Source: Anthopleura xanthogrammica (lineage: Eukaryota > Cnidaria > Anthozoa > Actiniaria > Actiniidae). Taken from it: a DNA stretch of 64,000 bases. The notes under the pieces are model-generated. The model ran no database searches and was not told where the DNA came from. It worked only from the letters and a program-made list of their open reading frames with translations. Shown piece after piece: positions 25,425-36,464 of this stretch. The translations under genes and the position numbers were made by a program. Every line of letters begins with the position of its first letter. Position 1 is the stretch's first letter. The stretch spans positions 622,501 through 686,500 of the forward strand of contig OZ025222.1 of NCBI GenBank assembly GCA_964019055.1, written 5' to 3'.

Positions 25425-28400
25425 TTAAAAATGGGTTTCATCGAATTCTGGATTCTTGCTGCTCCAGTTGATATCAATCTCCTAGCAACAGAATAACAAC
25501 AAATAGTGAGAACTGATGATGAAGGGAGGGGAGGGAGGGGTAGTCTGGGATGAAATACTGACGTAGAAATGACGTCACTGCAAAACTGACTCATAGAAGT
25601 TCATGTGAAATACATGTAGGTTTTCAGGAGAATTACCAGACTACTAACTAAGAATGACACCTCAGTTCTGCAAATATTTTCGATTCTGATTGGCTAATAT
25701 TTTTACTTAGATCAGCTAGGGATGTTCTTAGATGAAGATTTAGGGTTCAAGGGATGTAAGGGGAGGTCGGTACCAACTGCGGTGATCTTCGGGGGGTACT
25801 AACCGAAGGTGCAGGGGAGATATCTTTTACTTCCTCTTCTTCAATGTCCCATTCAAAGTCGTGTCCAGGCAACCAGGATAGCAACCAAGCCTTGGTTGGA
25901 AACAACAGTTTAGTGTCCAGACTCTCGGCATAAGCGCGGTCGGCTTTTGTTTCTTTAGAAAATCAAGTTATACAAAATATTTAATTAGTTTTTATCAGAA
26001 GGAAAGCTTTTAATTATTTGTATATGTGACGTCATGTTGTCATGGTGACCTACCTGTAATGAAACTGACGATCACTCCAACCATGAAGGACACAAAGACA
26101 GAGAGACCAGAGAACCAAAGATATGAGATGCTGTAGAAGTCAGCTATGCCGTCACTGTGTGGAAAAAGAAAAAAGTACAAACGATCAATGAAAAGATAGA
26201 AACTATTGCGACATACCGCTTTGCTTCGTAATTGCAGGCGCATAACTGATAACGAACTTAAGAATGCTGTATTCACTCGTTTAAGCGCCTCCCAATTAAG
26301 CGCAATATGAGATCAAAATATCAAATATCAATTATTCCCCCGAATAAGCGCCGCAACCAAAACACTAAAAATTGAAGAACGCCGCGGCGCTTAAACGAGT
26401 TAATACGGAACTTAACAGTATGAATATTATTAGCCATTCGGAGGTTGAGGAAAAAGCTGGGTCGAGTCGGCATTGCAGTGCATTGTGGGCCTGTCTTCAG
26501 TAGGGGCCATATTTCCAAGAGGGCATCTATTTCTTTCCCTAAAACAGCCCCACAATGACCCTGCTAATACAAAATTGCTAGTACCCCTCTGAAAAAGCGC
26601 TAATGACATATTAAAGTTTGGCCGTGCCCTGACGTAGAAAGGGGGTTTATTTAAGATCTGACAAAATTGGAGGCTAATAATTAAGTCATGTAACCTGTGT
26701 GGTTTCCAGTTATTCTCGATGATTCCTGTGCTGTTAGGGAGTGTAGCGTTGAACCAGGGACACTGCTCTATGGATCGTCTACCAGGGTACTTATTGGGAG
26801 GGTAAAACTGAGCCCCGATGAACACCCACGTTGTCATGGCAGCACCAATGAAGATCCCTGCGTAGGCTCCCTAGAATAAGGAAAGAGTTATTTAACGTAC
26901 TGTGTGGTCATATAGGAGCGATCTAGTGATGGTCGATCTTATGAGGTTTCAGTGGTCGGTTTTTGCAGTGCACAGAAAATTGTAAAATTAAATTAAATTC
27001 GAGGATGGTCGATTTAATGAGGTTTCAGTGGTCGGTTTTTGCAGTGCACAGAAAATTGTAAGATTCAATTAAATTCGAGGATGGTCGATTTAATGAGGTT
27101 TCAGTGGTCGGTTTTTGCAGTGCACAGAAAATTGTAAGATTCAATTAAATTCGAGGATGGTCGATTTAATGAGGTTTCAGTGGTCGGTTTTTGCAGTGCA
27201 CAGAAAATTATAAGATTCAATTAAATTCGAGGATGGTCGATTTAATGAGGTTTCAGTGGTCGTTTTTGACTGCTGCACAATTTCAAAATTCGATTTAATT
27301 TGAGGATAATCGATTAGATGAGGTTTAAGTAGTCGGTTTTATAAGTGCACATGAATTCAATTCAATTCAAAGACGGTCGGTCAATTTATGAGGCTTTGCT
27401 GGTCGGTTTTGACAGTGTATAAATGTTTAGGAATTCTCACCTTATAATTGGCTCGTCTTATGAACATTCCAAGGAAGAAAGTTCCCAATAGAGGTCCACC
27501 ACAAATGCCAAATATGCTATAGGCAAGCTGCGAACACAACACAAGAACACGAGAAATACGCATATGATCTTTTGGATAAAGTATTCATGAGATACTAAAA
27601 TATAGTAGGAACACAGACTCTCAGCTCTCTCTATTGCGGTTCGCAATCGCTATTTTGGCCTATCCTCTTCGAGGTAGTTTTCAAGTGTACCGCACCTCAT
27701 GGCAATGGATGCTGACCAGAAGAATCGCAGGTTGGGATTATATACCTGAAGAACCATGGTACCCACAAACTGAACAAGAAACGCACCACCAATGACAACT
27801 ATTCCAAATCCAAGAGCTAAAACGACATAAAGCAAAGAGTCAAGAACTGGACATAAATCAGTGTAAATGGGATTTCAATCCAAAGGTTTAATACAACAAC
27901 AACAACAACAACAACAACAATTTTATTTGCACTCAGGTATGAAAGAATTACATGGAGAGGATAATTAAAAATTGCAAAAGAGGAGCACAGCTACCCAAAA
28001 TAGCTAAGAAGCTAAACGAGTTAGGCAGCAAAGAGGTCAGAAATTGCAGAAAACAATGTTTACAAAAATGTATGGAGGATGCAAATTGATACACAAAGAA
28101 CGAAGAAATATAATGAAAAGAAAAGAAAAAAACAAAAAGACAAAAATTTACGAATGAGCATTAATAATATTTGTTTGAAGCAAGAACAGGAACCCCACAC
28201 ATTGGCTTCTCTACCTCCTCCCCTTTTTTAGGGAGAGAGACCAAATAAATCTCTTCGCTCGGCATCCGTCTTATCTTCGCTTAAATTCTCCACCACCTCC
28301 ACTTTTTTTTAGGGAGAATAAATCTCTCCGCCTGGTCGGCATCTACCTTCTCCCCTTTCTTAGGGAGAGAGACCGAATAAATCTCTTCGCTCGGCATCCG

Positions 28401-31400
28401 TCTTATCTTCGCTTAAATTCTCCACCACCTCCACTTTTTTAGGGAGAATAAATCTCTCCGCCTGGTCGGCATCTACCTTCTCCCCTTTCTTAGGGAGAGA
28501 GACCAAATAAATCTCTTCCTCAGGTCAGAATCCGTTTTACCTCCGTTTCTCAGTCCACCTCCCCTTCTTTTTGGTAGAAAAACTTCAACGACTACTTATG
28601 ACTTACCAATGACTTTACACATTTTAGCTTGATCAGCATCGCTGACGTCACGCATCTTCTTCTTAATGACGTCTTCTAATATAACCAGGGCCATGGCGTT
28701 GAGAGCAGACGATGCAGAGCTGTAGACAGATAAGTCAAACCACAGGGAGCCCAATTTATAAAAAAATGTAAAAGGTGAAAATAAAATCGTAAAAAAATCG
28801 CGTTTAATTAATTTTTTTATTACAGGTCAAGATAATGTCCTCTATACGAACGATTAAAAAAAATCAGTAAAAAACGCATTAGGACATCGTTTTTTTGCGC
28901 GCGCCTTTGTTTTCCTATAAAATTCCCCTATGGTATCCTATATGTGGATTTGGGTCAATATAATTTAACTTATACTGATTTTTTTGCTCGTTCGTTATTT
29001 AGAGGACAATATCTTGACCTGGAATAAAAAAATAATTAAACGGGATTTTTTTACGATTTTATTTTAACCTTTTACTTTTATCTAAATTGGGCTCCCTGTG
29101 GTCAAACACCTTCAACTCCATTTTTAAGCTAATATTCTCTTCAACCGTCTAAGAATCAATACCTATACCAGTTGGGCATTTTTGACTTAACTTTATGTGG
29201 ATTTGAATGCGCAATGGGTGAAGAGAATAGAGACCAAGGGACAATGGCAGCGAAAAGAGAGACTAACCTTAATGCGCCTGCGTAGAGACACGCGGTGAAA
29301 ATTCCCGGCAGCCCTTTCAAGTGTCCAAGTTTGTTGATGACGAAATATGGAAGAACCTGAAACGACATTTTTCAAACGTCGCTAAATTAAATTTTATGTC
29401 ATATTAGCCGGGGTGAACGCTGAATATAGTTATATGTATTATCCAGGTGCACATATCCGGTGGTAGCCCGAGTAAAATTATTTGTGATTTACCAGCACCG
29501 TTACGATTTTCACACTAAAAAAGTTAAGTTCCAGTTACATTAGCCCGAGTAAACGCTAGATGAAGTTATACTTATTATCCACCTCTGAAGATAGTGGAAT
29601 AACATTTACTCTTTACTACTTCAAGAACACAAGCTTTACTGCAATTTTGATATACGGATTATAAGATAAAGCAAGACTGAATAGCAGAAGATGGTGCATC
29701 AAACCTGGTCGTTACTTGTGATTCTTTTATCCTTTCTAAGATCACAGCCCGAATAAACAGCAAAGATGACCAGACCATCAAGACAGCATATTGTGACGAT
29801 GATAATCAAACCAGGAATGTTTAACCAAACTACCCTGAAAAATATGACATGATTGATTCAGCATCTAAGTCCCTTATGATGCTGATTAAGGCTGTTTTAT
29901 GAAGTATTAGTCACACGAGCGATCGATTATCAAAGGTCGTTCATCGACCATATGAAGGGGTCGAGTTTCACGTTAATTGTCGTTTGTTATTAGGGGTCGC
30001 ATCACGATTGAATGTGGTCGTTTAATACAGGTGCTAGCATTTTAATATGCTCTCGCCAGCTCCGTTACCCTTGTCTGGACGTGTTACAGGCGAAATTGTG
30101 GTCGGTTTTACAGGTGGTCGCTACTATAGTTTAAGTTGTTCAGTTTAGGAGGCATTTGCATGTACCCACCTTCTTGCTGCTTTAGTGGTCGGTACAGATA
30201 GGAACCTCTGTACAGCGGTCTGACTGATCGTCCAGAGGGGCATTCCAGAGAACGTTCCTCCGATGGTCAAAGTCCAGAACGTGTTGCGAACCTTAGGGTC
30301 TGGGTTGAAACTGAGGGAAAGAGATTTCTGTGAGTTGTACCTTGGGCTAGTTATTTATTTGCAGAAATAATAAATGTTGGGTTTCGAAATCAAATCGTCC
30401 TTATTTGAGAGGGGAATACGCAGAAGAAGAGCATAACAAAGCTGGAAATTTTTGCCATAATATTATATAAACAGTGCATTGATTGGAAGTATGGATGGCG
30501 TGGCGGTGAGAGCGTTCAGACCCTGGTTCGAGTTCCGCCGGGCTCGGTTTTGTATGAGAGAAGAGTTGCTTGGTAGTTCTCTCTTGTTCTTCGACGGTTT
30601 TCCTCCCTCCTCAAAAATCAACTTCTAAATTCCAGTTGAAATTTCAATTTGCCACTCTGTGCAAATGCAACTGCTAAATCCTATTTATTCATCATTTTTA
30701 TTTAAATAATCCAGCATGCGAGATCCGCGCGAAGTGGTTGGTCGCCAGCATGCAATGCAATTGGTCGAGGGAAATGTCAAATGACTAAAGCTAATCTTGA
30801 CTAATCATCATCTAATCGATATAGTCAGGTGCCATTTTGAATATTTTGGAATTGGACTTCATCAGTCCCTCTCTTAAGAATTTGACTGCGAAGGGTCTGG
30901 GTAACAAGACTAGGAATCTCTTTCAATTCGCTTTACTTACTCAAAGAACTTCATGCGACCAAACTCCTTGTTGATTCTCCAGACTTCTCCGATTCCTCCG
31001 ACCTCGATACTACCGACAATAACCACAGTAATCAAGCCTGCTACCATGACAACGGACTGGAACACGTCTGTCCAGATAACAGCCTTTAACCCACCCTAAT
31101 GACACATTAAAGGATATTAATGTTGAACCTTTATTAACACCGACCTCTTTTAAATGGCCGAACTCTATTCATTGGCCAGCCTTTCTTAGCAGCCAAACCT
31201 CTATTAACCGGACAACCTCTAACCATCGGCCGACATCTATTCAGCAGCCAACCTGGTTTTAGCGGCCACTTGACAATCCAAATGTATACCCATCAGTTTG
31301 TCCTAGCCTATGGTGATCGATGATAGTATGGTGAGAGCGTGTGGTGGTGATTGTATGATGAAGGTGGTAATGGATGGTAACACAAGTGATGTAGTATACT

Positions 31401-34355
31401 AACCAGACTGGTATAGAAGGTACAGACAACCCCTGTGGTCAAGATGGACACCGGCAGAGGAATACCAGCCACTAAAAAGAGGGGGGAAACGTTTAAAGAA
31501 ATGAAACAAGCCTTCCGCCTCAGCCATCATGGAGTCAACGTACGCCAACAGTCCAGGCCCTTGTTGCATCATAGCTGTTTTTTAGTAAAATGGTTTATTT
31601 TTTTGGGAACAAAACTTACGAGTACATGCTCTTGTCTTAAGAGAACGTCATGCAACAAGGCCCTGGTTCCTATTCGATCAGCGATGCACACCGCTGGGTT
31701 TTATGACCACAGACTCATTTATACACACAGGTTTATTCTCATTCATATAAACATTCTTTACAGTTGACTGACTAAACCTGTACGAATGAGACTGCAGTAA
31801 AAGATTACAGCGGTATTCAACAAAGACAAAAGGGACTCAACTTACCAGCTTCCAGTGCAAGTGACGGTGCATACAGAACCACGAATAAATACAAAGTCTG
31901 TTCAAAGAAAAATACAATGATATCCATGAGTTGTATAGTTACTAGGCCCAGCTCTCCCGAGTCAAGGTATCCCACAGGTATCCCGTTACTTACATATTCA
32001 AGAATAAAGAAGACACATCCAACCATCCTTACACCAGCAGAGAAGCGACGCTCAAGGTACTATGAATGATAATAAATCCCGTGTTAAGGTGACTGACTAC
32101 TTTTGAACGTTCAATTTGAGCCCACGATGTGCGCGCGCACAAAAATCGCTCAAAACCGCATAACAACCTTCAACATTTTATTGAGGGACCATACACGTTT
32201 TGAACTTCAACAGGGCAAAAAACCCGAATTTTGCACGGGACTCAATTTCTTTGAATTTCCTAAAACAACAGGTAAAAATCAATTTTTTGAGAAAGTTTGA
32301 GAAACACGTAATTATTAGAAATTATAAAAAAAGCGTTTTAAGTGATTTTGTTGTTGTCGTTTGAGTACGATTTTCGGTTGATTCAGCTAACAAGAAGCTG
32401 AATTTTAAGCTTGTTTTAAAAACTTTCTACAAATATTTTTAGTTGGTCTTCAAAAATAATGTGTAAAGTAGATGTCCTGAGAAAATTGCTTCCAGAGTTT
32501 CTTTAATTTTTGAGTTATGAATTTTTGTGTGCAAAGCTTGATTTTCGCCATTTTTCTTTCGAAAACTTGTCAAGATGGTCATATTCAAAATTCATTATCT
32601 CGAAAACGAGCTCGGGACACCCCATTTTTCTTTTCATTTTTGGAATCAGCGTTAAATTCTGTGTAAAATATCTTTCTAAGAACATTTTGTAATTATTCCT
32701 TGCTAAAGTAGTCAGTCACGTTAAGGCATCAGCAAATCAGAGTACTGGATTGCATCACGTGATATAGCTGGAGTAACTATAGTTACGGTGCGAGGGGAGT
32801 CACGTGATACGATCACGTACAAGCGGAGGTCAAAAGCTTTGGCTACGATTGTAGAATGAAAATATTTTTTTAGTTTCTTTACTTCATTTTTTCTTTTTTC
32901 TTCGCCGTCTTCCTTTCTTCCTTTTTATTCCACCCCTAAATCTTGCTATATTTCGTCTTTCTTCATCAATGACCCTGTCTACTTGTAGAATTCTTGTATA
33001 TTATGATGCTTCCACAGTCCATGGTAAATGAGCAAGCGTATGTTATGTTTTATTTCCTCGAATGAGTTCGGTTTGAAAAGCTTTTGACCTTGAGCTTTGT
33101 CTGACGGTCGTTCAAGCAGCTTGAACTTATGCCTTGTCTTCTTACAGCGCGACTACATTAATCAAGGCCACCCAAACAAATCTTAAATCAAATTCAGAAA
33201 TCCCGTTTTTGACGCTGAATAACAGGATGTTGACGAATTCTGGAGTTTCAACTGTTTCTTTTCTACTTCTGATCACACACACACAAAGAAAAAAATTATG
33301 GAAAAATGTAAAAATTTGTGCAGATTCTATTGTTTAAATACTCAATCGTAATTGGCTAGTGAATTCGTATAAAAAATTGTTTGGGAGGCCTTGGCATAAT
33401 CGCATTTAGTGTTGTAAGTGATCAGGAAGTGACGTATAACGTATATCGGCCATCTTTGGTCAAACTGAATGGTTGATCAGCCGTGAGAGACCGTTGTTCA
33501 TACCGGCACATCAAAATCACCACCATTTACCCTTTATTTATTCAATTCTCTCAGGGTGTTCACTTTGCAACCAACTGAAGCCCGTAAATTTCAAGAACAG
33601 GTGTTAGTGTGGTGCCTTTTGAATATCTCGGGCTGAGAGGTTCGCTCTTCCCGAAAGAAGAAATCAAAGTTTGTCTTCAAAAATCACGCTCGGCCAGATC
33701 AGCTACAGGTAGCCGATATCTTCTTTTCCTCTTTGATGACGTCATAACCTTCCCGTGTGATCGAGACATGACGCTCGGCATGTTTTCAATTAAAAGAGCG
33801 AAATTTTACGGGATTATCAACTAGCTATTACTATCATTAGGATATTATTTTATTATCTTTTCCGTGATCCCGTCGGAAGGCTGTCCGGCATCAGGTTTCA
33901 AGTTTGTAATAGTTTAATAGGATACTATTGGGCTTGACCATTTTGGCCCCGTTCGCTAAGCTACTTTGCAATGCGGCAACGCGCTAAGAAAAAAAAATAC
34001 TAGATTTACTGACCTCATTTGCACATGTGATGTTAATCCTTCTAAACATTGGGACAAAAATAACAGCAACAACTCCGCAGATTATAAAGTAGGAGAAAAT
34101 CAGAACGTAGTACTGTACTCCATACGTGTAAATCTCGGATGGTACTCCAAGAAGAGTGATAGCTGAGAGATACGTAACAAGCAGAGAGATAGCCACTGGT
34201 ATGATTCGCATCTTACGATCTGCAAGAAGGTATTCTTTGGTCGTGTTTTGTTTTCCTCCCGGGCCACAACCGTACCAAATCCCGATAGCTGCAGAAATAA
34301 GAAGCATGACACTGAAGACGACGTAGTCGACGATGCTGAATCTCTGATCCGCCAT
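25425..34355 (-). CDS. SLC5 sodium-coupled solute transporter, copy C (complete)
   Basis: Fifteen exons: 34014-34355, 31994-32059, 31846-31897, 31404-31471, 30941-31095, 30170-30310, 29705-29834, 29268-29356, 28607-28719, 27746-27816, 27441-27527, 26695-26870, 26054-26154, 25804-25952, 25425-25481. They total 1797 nt, 598 aa. Family motifs are as in copy B ([34 protein letters not shown]) and sequons NAT and NST are kept. The short last exon (acceptor ttgctag, then [11 protein letters not shown]) ends THF, a class I PDZ ligand. Exon 6 reads GGTFSGMPLWTISQ where A, B and D read [14 protein letters not shown], five changes in a predicted substrate-site helix. It shares its upstream region with the truncated KRR1 head, implying a divergent promoter. 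Confidence 0.93.
26275..26400. mobile_element. Fold-back MITE in intron 12 of copy C
   Basis: Ends actcgtttaagcgcc and ggcgcttaaacgagt are exact inverses. The matching intron of copy D lacks it, so insertion (or loss) followed the duplication. Confidence 0.75.
26925..27420. repeat. 76-bp minisatellite in intron 11 of copy C
   Basis: Starts of atgaggtttcagtggtcg at 26941, 27017, 27093, 27169 and 27245, then decayed units to 27420. Copy D has fewer units (37685-38030). Confidence 0.9.
27889..28168 (-). mobile_element. Non-LTR/SINE-like 3' end inserted in intron 9 of copy C
   Basis: The insert starts with (caa)n followed by attttatttgcact; read on the minus strand this is an AATAAA-like signal followed by a (TTG)n tail, as at retroposon 3' ends. 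Copy D has the uninterrupted site gtttaataatttatttgaag at about 38495-38514, and ttaata may be the target duplication. Confidence 0.6.
28195..28560. repeat. ~130-bp tandem repeat in intron 9 of copy C
   Basis: About two and a half units with ccttttttagggagagagac and cataaatctcttcgctcgg-type words. Copy D carries only one (38540-38650). Confidence 0.75.
28739..29101. mobile_element. Fold-back element, family cacagggagcccaattta, in copy C
   Basis: Terminal inverted repeats cacagggagcccaattta / taaattgggctccctgtg, flanked by 7-bp gtcaaac on both sides. Inner arms are also self-complementary (gtcctctatacgaacgatta against cgttcgttatttagaggac). Copy D has another member 9 bp away; a single end lies at 59195-59215. 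Confidence 0.82.
30490..30720 (+). mobile_element. tRNA-derived SINE in intron 5 of copy C
   Basis: The head gcgtggcggtgagagcgtt and B-box-like ggttcgagttcc (30524) are polymerase III internal-promoter features. The body has acggttttcctccctcctca and tail-like tttatt. The orthologous SINE in copy D is at 40431-40670. Related bodies are at 14580 and 57940. Confidence 0.6.
32089..32719. mobile_element. 631-bp non-autonomous DNA transposon in intron 1 of copy C
   Basis: The ends gtgactgactacttt / aaagtagtcagtcac are exact 15-bp inverted repeats, flanked on both sides by gttaag. Copy D has the empty site (one gttaag, about 42211-42216). The duplication is GTTAAG (6 bp) or, if the outer G belongs to the element, TTAA as for piggyBac. 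There is no transposase frame. Confidence 0.88.
32720..34013. other. Remainder of intron 1, copy C
   Basis: Shared with intron 1 of copy D and without a visible exon. Contains cacgtgatat words near 32756-32815. The open stretch 33609-33824 is also present in D but shows no protein likeness. Confidence 0.5.
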
Positions 34356-34908
34356 CGTTGCAAAGCTTCAACTAGAGTAACCCCTCTGCGTGGATTTGGA
34401 CAAGCTATCCGTCTGAAGAGTACGAAGCTACTTCACTATTTACAGTATTTAGCTTCATTGCCTCTAGACAGTTCAGAATGACAGGCACGTCAATACATCA
34501 TCACAAGGTCAGTCAACAAGAAGGAATCATTGAGTGATTCGTCAAGCGTAGACCTTGCTCTTTTAGTCTAATTCTTTGATATTTGATTCAGGATTTCTGC
34601 AGGATTGGTTATTTATGCTCTCTTGTTTTCGACAATGCGTTCAATATGCTTGAAGTTTACGATATAATTATTCGGTAACGTAGGAGAACAAATTCATCAC
34701 GTATATGTTGAGTGAAAGTCGGTGAAAATACACGTACAAGGAAAATACGCCCTATCTATGCATCTATAAATTTATATTGTCGCTATAAAATGTTTTTTAA
34801 ATATTGAAAAAATGTTTAACTTTCAGATGGGTAGCCTGTGGTTTGTATCACGCAAAGCATGTTGGGTAAGCAGGAAACTGGTACCAAACGGTCAGTTCAT
34901 TTTCCAAG
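34356..34908. promoter_or_regulatory. Duplicated divergent promoter region, left copy
   Basis: Lies between the start codon of copy C (minus) and the KRR1-like ATG at 34909 (plus). It aligns with 45147-46266 between copy D and the real KRR1. Promoter function is inferred from head-to-head gene order; no TATA box stands out. Confidence 0.55.
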
Positions 34909-35078
34909 ATGGCGGACGAAGGACAACAAACTGAAGGTTGGTCAAGAATATTGACAAAAATCTGTATTTATCGCGCTTTTTTTTTACATAAAATAACATG
35001 TAATATAATGCTCTTTCTTAATAATTTTTTGTTTTTTTAAAGAGAAAAGCAAGAAGAGTGAATGGAGGCGTGATAAAC
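34909..35078 (+). pseudogene. Truncated KRR1 head (exons 1-2)
   Basis: Exon 1 (34909-34936) is identical to KRR1 exon 1 and keeps its gttggtc donor. Exon 2 (35043-35078) keeps the tttaaag acceptor with one K-to-E change in KKSKW. The exon 2 donor gtgagt has become atgagt. Later exons are missing because the tandem duplication ends in KRR1 intron 2. If transcribed and spliced, reading would continue into the old intron and stop after about 35 residues. It marks the junction of the two duplication units. Probably non-functional, though its promoter copy may be active. Confidence 0.85.
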
Positions 35079-35790
35079 ATGAGTTTTTGAAGCCACGTGT
35101 GTGGATGGTTACAAGGCTTTGATTGTAACTTAACTTTAAAATAGATTAGTAGTTCAATTTTGATTTATTTTAATTTGCATTGCGTGACCTTGAGTAAAAT
35201 TTGTTTGCAAAAAACACGAAAATAATCCTGCAAAAAGAAAACAAAAAAGTGGATGAGAAAATGGCGCCGGAAAATATAGTGAAATTGAACAAAGAGAACC
35301 CATAAATTATTTGAAAAAGTTGAAGAATCTCAGTTGGTTTTTCATGGTTTCCGTTGTTACGGAAAAAGATAACCACTAAATATGGCTGGCCAGACTAAAA
35401 GTAGTTCAGGAAGTAGGTTTTTTTTCAGTAAGAGAAAAATGTTTCTTAAAATACATCACAAGGAGCTGAAGGTTACAAATATGTTATGTATATTTTAGGC
35501 GGGAATTGTTTCAAGAAAGCACGGTATCCCAGCAACCAGCGGTAAAGCCCTAACCTGGGGGGCGAAAAGAGATTTTTTTCTCAGTGAGAATTTAAAAAGT
35601 TGTTTTTTGATGTATTCATCTAGAAACATTTGGTACACGAAACCTACAGCTACATTTCTTAGTTTATGTGCCATGGATTTGGGCTATTAAAATGTTCACG
35701 CCCTTTAACAAATCTTTAGGTTAGGTGTTAAGCCTTTTATTTAGTCATTTTGGAGACTTTTAATTTGATAATTTTTTTTTTAATTTTCAG

Positions 35791-35836
35791 GGAAAATGAA
35801 TGACAAACACAGACAATCGAAGCAGCAACATAACGA
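35791..35836 (+). other. Orphan exon-like segment, second copy
   Basis: Same 46 bp with the same acceptor and donor as 24739-24784. It is kept unchanged in both units, but so is most nearby sequence. Confidence 0.3.
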
Positions 35837-36464
35837 GTGAGTATTTATTAGTACACTTTTAGTGTTAAACTATATAGAGGATTTGAACACACCGTAAAGC
35901 ATTTTACAAAGATGCGTAGGCGCCATGTTGGTGTAAGATAATCGTACCGTACCTTTAGGTTAATGGAAAAGATTTAATAAAAAAGTTAAAGTCAATTTTA
36001 ATAGTTTGTATTAAAAAATGAAACACACGCAAAACCCCTTATATTAAATATATCAAAAAGATTCAATGCGCTGCGCACCGTAAACACCGTGCAGTCACCA
36101 TGACGACGCACGTGGTCAACCTCAGCAGCAAATACAGTTTAAAAATAATGTACATAACATTATTGATGACAGTTTTATCTTTAAAACGAAACGAAGAAGC
36201 AGAAAAAACGCAAAAAACATGTAAAACTCCTGTCATTTTCTGCCACTGGTCACGTGACCTATGATGAAAAAAATTCTAAACTAACTTCGCGAAAAATATA
36301 TACATGTTTCCATGACCACGGAATGTCGCCACAGGGAGCCCATGCAGAAAAAATCAGCGATCAACGTGTGGGTTTATACACCCACAAGTCCTACAAGCTA
36401 TAGTGGATTTGCCGTTGCTATGAGACGGTAACCAAGGGATACTGAAGAAGCAGTACCGCTTACG

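Larger units (their letters stand above)
23684..35137. repeat. Tandem segmental duplication, left unit (copy C plus KRR1 head)
   Basis: The sequence from aaaatagattagtagttcaa at 23684 through the KRR1 intron 2 text cttaacttt at 35137 recurs from 35138 to about 46494. The junction joins KRR1 intron 2 directly to the unit's left edge. Exons are nearly identical between units; introns differ by insertions and minisatellite copy number. Confidence 0.9.

Noticed and set aside
30490..30560. tRNA gene (B-box ggttcgagttcc)
   Set aside because: No complete cloverleaf and a SINE body follows; related copies are elsewhere in the window.
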